A program made the translations under genes and the position numbers. The notes under the pieces were generated by a model, which saw only the letters and a program-made list of their open reading frames with translations, was not told the origin of the DNA and did no database searches. 44,010 nt of DNA from Candidatus Nanopelagicales bacterium (GTDB lineage: Bacteria > Actinomycetota > Actinomycetes > S36-B12): assembly GCA_028688835.1 (NCBI GenBank), contig JAQTXL010000003.1:1-44010 (forward strand). The letters are read 5' to 3'. Positions 40,728 through 44,010 of the stretch are shown piece after piece (within the stretch, counting starts at the first letter, position 1; every line of letters begins with the position of its first letter).

Positions 40728-41050
40728 CGCCCTAGTGTCGCAGCCCAGCTTCCCGCCCCATCAGGACACCAGCCCCGCTGGCCGGGCAATGCGCAGTCAC
40801 GCCCGGACCCGACGAGACCTCGAGATGGCGAAATACCCGCAAAGGTCCACTGCCCCCGACTCACCTGGCGAACATGCGCGGTACCGAGGCACTCGACGCC
40901 GTTGAAGGAGATGCAGGCACAACGGAACTCGACCACAGGAGCTGCCGCCCACGCTCACGGGCACCAGCGAAGGAACCTGGCACCTTCGTACAACCAAAGA
41001 CGCTGCTGATTTACCGCTGATTTACTCGCTAAAGCGGCGTCAGAACACAT

Positions 41051-41097
41051 GCAAAACGGGCACAACCTGTCCGTTATGGACGGCTATGCCCGTTTGC
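41051..41097 (-). terminator. tRNA-fMet terminator hairpin
   Basis: GCAAAACGGGCA (41051-41062) pairs with TGCCCGTTTGC (41087-41097) with one bulged A, and an inner CCGT/ACGG stem closes the loop. It begins five bases after the tRNA 3' end on the minus strand. Confidence 0.65.
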
Positions 41098-41101
41098 ACC
41101 G

Positions 41102-41175
41102 TAGCGGGGACAGGATTTGAACCTGTGACCTCTGGGTTATGAGCCCAGCGAGCTACCGAGCTGCTCCACCCCGCG
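41102..41175 (-). tRNA. Initiator tRNA-fMet (CAT anticodon)
   Basis: A 74-base cloverleaf: acceptor CGCGGGG with CCCCGCT, an unpaired first base (C1 opposite T72) and three consecutive G:C pairs in the anticodon stem (CTGGG/CCCAG) around CAT, all initiator features; the sequence is of the mycobacterial type. The T-arm is CAGGTTCAAATCCTG. CCA is not encoded. Its 3' end (TCCCCGCTAC on the minus strand) is shared exactly by the dispersed repeats. Confidence 0.95.
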
Positions 41176-41243
41176 GTGACCTTTCGGCTTGGCCAAGGAT
41201 ACGGCAATCGGGTCCGGCCACCAAACCGGCCCCTGATCGTCGA

Positions 41244-44010
41244 CTAGGCCGAGGCCCCGGAGCCGCCGCCCGTGAGCGCCGCCTCCGCTGCTGCCGCGCG
41301 CTTGAGCGCCGCAGCCAGCTGCTTCTGCGCCTGGTCGTAGGCGGTGAAGTCGCCGTTGGCCAGAGCCGCGAGTCCGGCCGCGTAGGCCTTCTGCGCGTCC
41401 GCGATCGCAGCGCTGAGCTCGCCAGCGGCCGAGCCGTTCGACGTCGCCGACGGTGTCGGCTTCGGTGTGCCCGTGTCGGGCTTCACGTCACCCGCGTTCG
41501 GGATCGAGTCGACGGTGGCACCGGGCGAGGGTGCGAACACCTTGTTGAGGGCCGCCACGAGGGTGTCCTCCAGGGCGACGTTCTGGCCGTAGCCGACGAG
41601 CACCTTCTGGAGCAGCGGGAAGCCGTCAGCCGATGCGCGCAGGTAGACGGGCTCGACGTAGAGCAGACCGTCATTGAATGGCAGGGACAGCAGGTTGCCC
41701 AGGTCGACCTCGCTGCCGCCTCTGCGCAGCAGCGACAGCTGCGAGCTGACCGACGGATCGGACTCGAAGGCGTTCTGCACCTGCTGCGGGCCCGGGATCG
41801 TCGTGTTGCTCGGCAGTTGCAGCACCCGGATCTTGCCGTAGTCATTGAGCGGATCGGAGCTCACCGCCATGAAGCCGGCGAGGGTCTGGCGCCGAGACGG
41901 CGCGAACGTCGTCGTCAGCGAGAAGGTCGGCGCAGGCTGCCCGGGCATCTCCAGGGTCAGGTAGTACGGCGGCTGGAACACCTGGGCCGGCGACACCGTG
42001 GGATCGAAGGGGACGATCCACACGTCGGTGCCGTTGTAGAAGGTGGCGGCATCGGTCACGTGGTAGCGGCTCAGGATCGTGCGCTGCACCTTGAAGACAT
42101 CCTGCGGGTAGCGCACGTGCTCGAGCGCCTCGGCATCGATGGCGCTGCGCGGCTCGACCGTGCCCGGGAAGGCCTTCATCCAGGTCTGGAGCACCGGATC
42201 GGTCTGGTCCCACGCGTAGAGCGTGACGGTGCCGTCATAGGCATCGACCACGGCCTTGACCGAGTTGCGCATGTAGTTGATCTGGTCGATGGGGGTGATG
42301 CCATTGCCGACGGTGCGCGTGGTGAGCGAGTCGCTCGTGGCATCCGACAGGGAGACCCGGCTGGAGTACGGGTAGTTGTTCGACGTGGTGTAGCCGTCGA
42401 TGATCCACTTCACGTGGCCATCGACCACTGCTGGGTAGGGATCCTGGTCGAGCGTCAGCCACGGGGCGACCTTGCTCACGCGCTGGAGCGGATCGCGGTC
42501 GAACAGGATGCGCGACTCCGGGTTGACCAGGTCGGACAGCAGGATGTTGGTGTCCTGGAACTTGGTCGCGAACAGCAGCTTGTTGAAGAACGAGCCGACG
42601 GGCACGCCTCCAGAGCCCTGGTAGGTGTAGTTCTTCTGCCCGGTCGGGCTTGCGTCGTCGGGGTAGTCCAGCTCGACCGGGGTCTGGCCCTCAGGCGCGC
42701 CGACGATGCTGTACGGGGGCGAGTTCTCGCCGAAGTAGATGCGCGGCTGCTCGGCCTGCAGGGCACCGGTCGGCGGGATGTTGCTCGCGAAGAAGTCGGG
42801 CTGGCCGGAGGTCTGCACGGTGTTGTCGTAGGCCGCGACGAAGCCGTAGCCGTGCGTGTAGACGGCCTTGTCATTGGTCCAGTTGCGCTGGCCCTCGGAG
42901 ATGCCGTTGAGGTTGACCTCGCGCACGGCGACGACGGCTCCGCGCTTCTTCTTGTCGAGCGTGTAGCGGTCAATGTCGAGCTTGTCATTGAACGAGTAGT
43001 AGCCGCGGATCTGCTGCAGCTGGTTGTAGGTGGGCGACACGATCGCCGGATCGAGCAGTCGGATGTTCGTCAGCGTGCCCTGGCTGGCCAGCAGCACCTT
43101 CTGCGTCGGCGGGGCGACCGTGCCCGGGTAGTCGGACACCTCGGCGTCGGCGACATCGTAGGCGTCGCGCGTGGCCGTGATGTTGCGCTCGATGTACGGC
43201 TGCTCCTTGACGAGCTCGCTGGGACGCACCTGGAACTGCTGCACGAACAGCGGGTAGAGCACGCCCACAACCACTCCGGTGAGCACCATGAGTCCCAGGC
43301 CGATGATCGGCACGACCCATGCGCGACGGAAGGCGTTGACGAGGAACAGGAGCCCGACGATCAGTGCGACGAAGGTGAGGATGTTCAGCGACGGCAGCAC
43401 GGCATGCACGTCGGTGTACTTCAGGCCGGTGAAGCCTGCGACCAGCGACTGGCTCTGCGTGAGCAGGCCGAAGCGGTCGAACCAGTACGACGCGGCCTTG
43501 AGCAGGAGGATGAGCGCGATGATGAGCGACAGCTGGGTCTGGGCAGCATGGGTCGCGCGATCGCCCTTGGGCTGCAGGCGGAGCCCGCCGTAGAGGTACT
43601 GCACCACGACCGCGGCGATGAAGCCGAGGATGAGGATCGCGAAGCCGAACCCGATGAGGTACTGGATGAACGGCATCGTGAACGTGTAGAAGCCGAGGTC
43701 GAGACCGAACTGCGGATCGGTGGTGCCGAAGTCGGTGGCGTTGCGCCACAGCAGGAAGGTGTCCCACTCGCCCGCAGCGGCCACACCTGCGAACAGGCCC
43801 AGCACGATGCACAGTCCGAGGGCAAGGCGGCCGCGATACGGCTCGATGGCCTCGCGATAGCGGTCGAGGCTGGCCTGCTCCGGCGTCATGCCGCGGAACT
43901 CGGGCCGGGTGCGGTACGCCCACCACATGAACAGGAAGATCGAGACCGACATCAGCGCGCCGAAGACGACGAACAGCCCCGCCTTCACGAGCAGCTGCGT
44001 GGTGAACACC
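41244..44010 (-). CDS. UPF0182 family membrane protein (partial, N terminus beyond the window)
   Basis: At least 921 residues of a UPF0182 (COG1615) protein, a large actinobacterial membrane protein. Seven or so N-terminal helices (SVSIFLFMWWAYR, LALGLCIVLGLFAGVAAAG, FILGFIAAVVVQYLYGG and others) precede a large outer domain (PTYNQLQQIRGYYSF, YTHGYGFVAA, PPYYLTLEMPGQ). The C-terminal part is an acidic/alanine-rich coiled coil after a Pro/Thr linker. The stop is TAG at 41244. The first 40-60 residues lie past the window end. Function is unknown; it is a core gene. Confidence 0.9.
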   Translation of the reverse strand, partial: VFTTQLLVKAGLFVVFGALMSVSIFLFMWWAYRTRPEFRGMTPEQASLDRYREAIEPYRGRLALGLCIVLGLFAGVAAAGEWDTFLLWRNATDFGTTDPQFGLDLGFYTFTMPFIQYLIGFGFAILILGFIAAVVVQYLYGGLRLQPKGDRATHAAQTQLSLIIALILLLKAASYWFDRFGLLTQSQSLVAGFTGLKYTDVHAVLPSLNILTFVALIVGLLFLVNAFRRAWVVPIIGLGLMVLTGVVVGVLYPLFVQQFQVRPSELVKEQPYIERNITATRDAYDVADAEVSDYPGTVAPPTQKVLLASQGTLTNIRLLDPAIVSPTYNQLQQIRGYYSFNDKLDIDRYTLDKKKRGAVVAVREVNLNGISEGQRNWTNDKAVYTHGYGFVAAYDNTVQTSGQPDFFASNIPPTGALQAEQPRIYFGENSPPYSIVGAPEGQTPVELDYPDDASPTGQKNYTYQGSGGVPVGSFFNKLLFATKFQDTNILLSDLVNPESRILFDRDPLQRVSKVAPWLTLDQDPYPAVVDGHVKWIIDGYTTSNNYPYSSRVSLSDATSDSLTTRTVGNGITPIDQINYMRNSVKAVVDAYDGTVTLYAWDQTDPVLQTWMKAFPGTVEPRSAIDAEALEHVRYPQDVFKVQRTILSRYHVTDAATFYNGTDVWIVPFDPTVSPAQVFQPPYYLTLEMPGQPAPTFSLTTTFAPSRRQTLAGFMAVSSDPLNDYGKIRVLQLPSNTTIPGPQQVQNAFESDPSVSSQLSLLRRGGSEVDLGNLLSLPFNDGLLYVEPVYLRASADGFPLLQKVLVGYGQNVALEDTLVAALNKVFAPSPGATVDSIPNAGDVKPDTGTPKPTPSATSNGSAAGELSAAIADAQKAYAAGLAALANGDFTAYDQAQKQLAAALKRAAAAEAALTGGGSGASA

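Noticed and set aside
41005-41025. Duplicated GCTGATTTA near the tRNA as an attachment core
   Set aside because: Nine bases in tandem next to each other, not matched elsewhere in the window; too short to support.

Overview
The window is high-GC DNA from an actinobacterium (Actinomycetota). The support is an initiator tRNA of mycobacterial type, a UPF0182 membrane protein, mycoredoxin-type glutaredoxins, ZAS anti-sigma factors, and several promoters that place a TANNNT -10 box six or seven bases before a start codon, as in leaderless actinobacterial mRNAs. I cannot name the genus. No rRNA, CRISPR array, integrase or transposase was found.

Layout. (1) 1-20.5 kb is a redox, transport and envelope region. 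It holds an AhpD-like protein, NAD(P)HX epimerase, a glutaredoxin-thioredoxin reductase fusion, LspA, a CDP-alcohol phosphotransferase, a TVP38-like protein, a YnjBCD-like ABC importer, a radical SAM protein, an ECF sigma/ZAS pair divergent from a TlpA/CcdA pair, a methyltransferase, mycoredoxins, an NlpC/P60 hydrolase, an orphan ZAS protein with a flavin disulfide reductase, a Crp regulator, a peptidase S51 and a TfoX-N protein. (2) 20.7-28.3 kb is a defence-type island: a HigBA-like pair, a YaaC-like protein, a membrane-anchored PD-(D/E)XK nuclease, a GHKL ATPase with its own C-terminal PD-(D/E)XK domain, a possible ADP-ribosyltransferase-like protein, and an AbiE pair. (3) 28.8-38.6 kb is a copper island: a two-component system with a SHOCT protein, a multicopper oxidase, a DUF305 protein, an HMA protein lacking one metal cysteine, a BNR-repeat lipoprotein, a second NlpC/P60 protein and a CopA-type ATPase with three metal-binding modules. 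A 17-18 base motif recurs at its control regions. (4) 38.9-40.7 kb carries a nucleotidyltransferase-type pair and an unknown protein. (5) The right end has tRNA-fMet and the UPF0182 gene, which runs off the window.

The regions are punctuated by a dispersed repeat of roughly 175-210 bases, with four full copies (73-246, 20525-20730, 28566-28737, 38705-38912) and one deleted copy (26798-26876). All are in the same orientation, and each lies just past the stop codon of a minus-strand gene. Its inner edge shares ten exact bases with the 3' end of the tRNA-fMet gene, and more positions match further in. This suggests a tRNA-derived element or relics of repeated island insertion at this tRNA.

The best candidate for an undescribed system is the block 21.5-26.6 kb (YaaC-like, membrane nuclease, GHKL-nuclease, ART-like protein), enclosed by two toxin-antitoxin type loci and two repeat copies. 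Function is inferred from domain motifs read by eye, not from searches.
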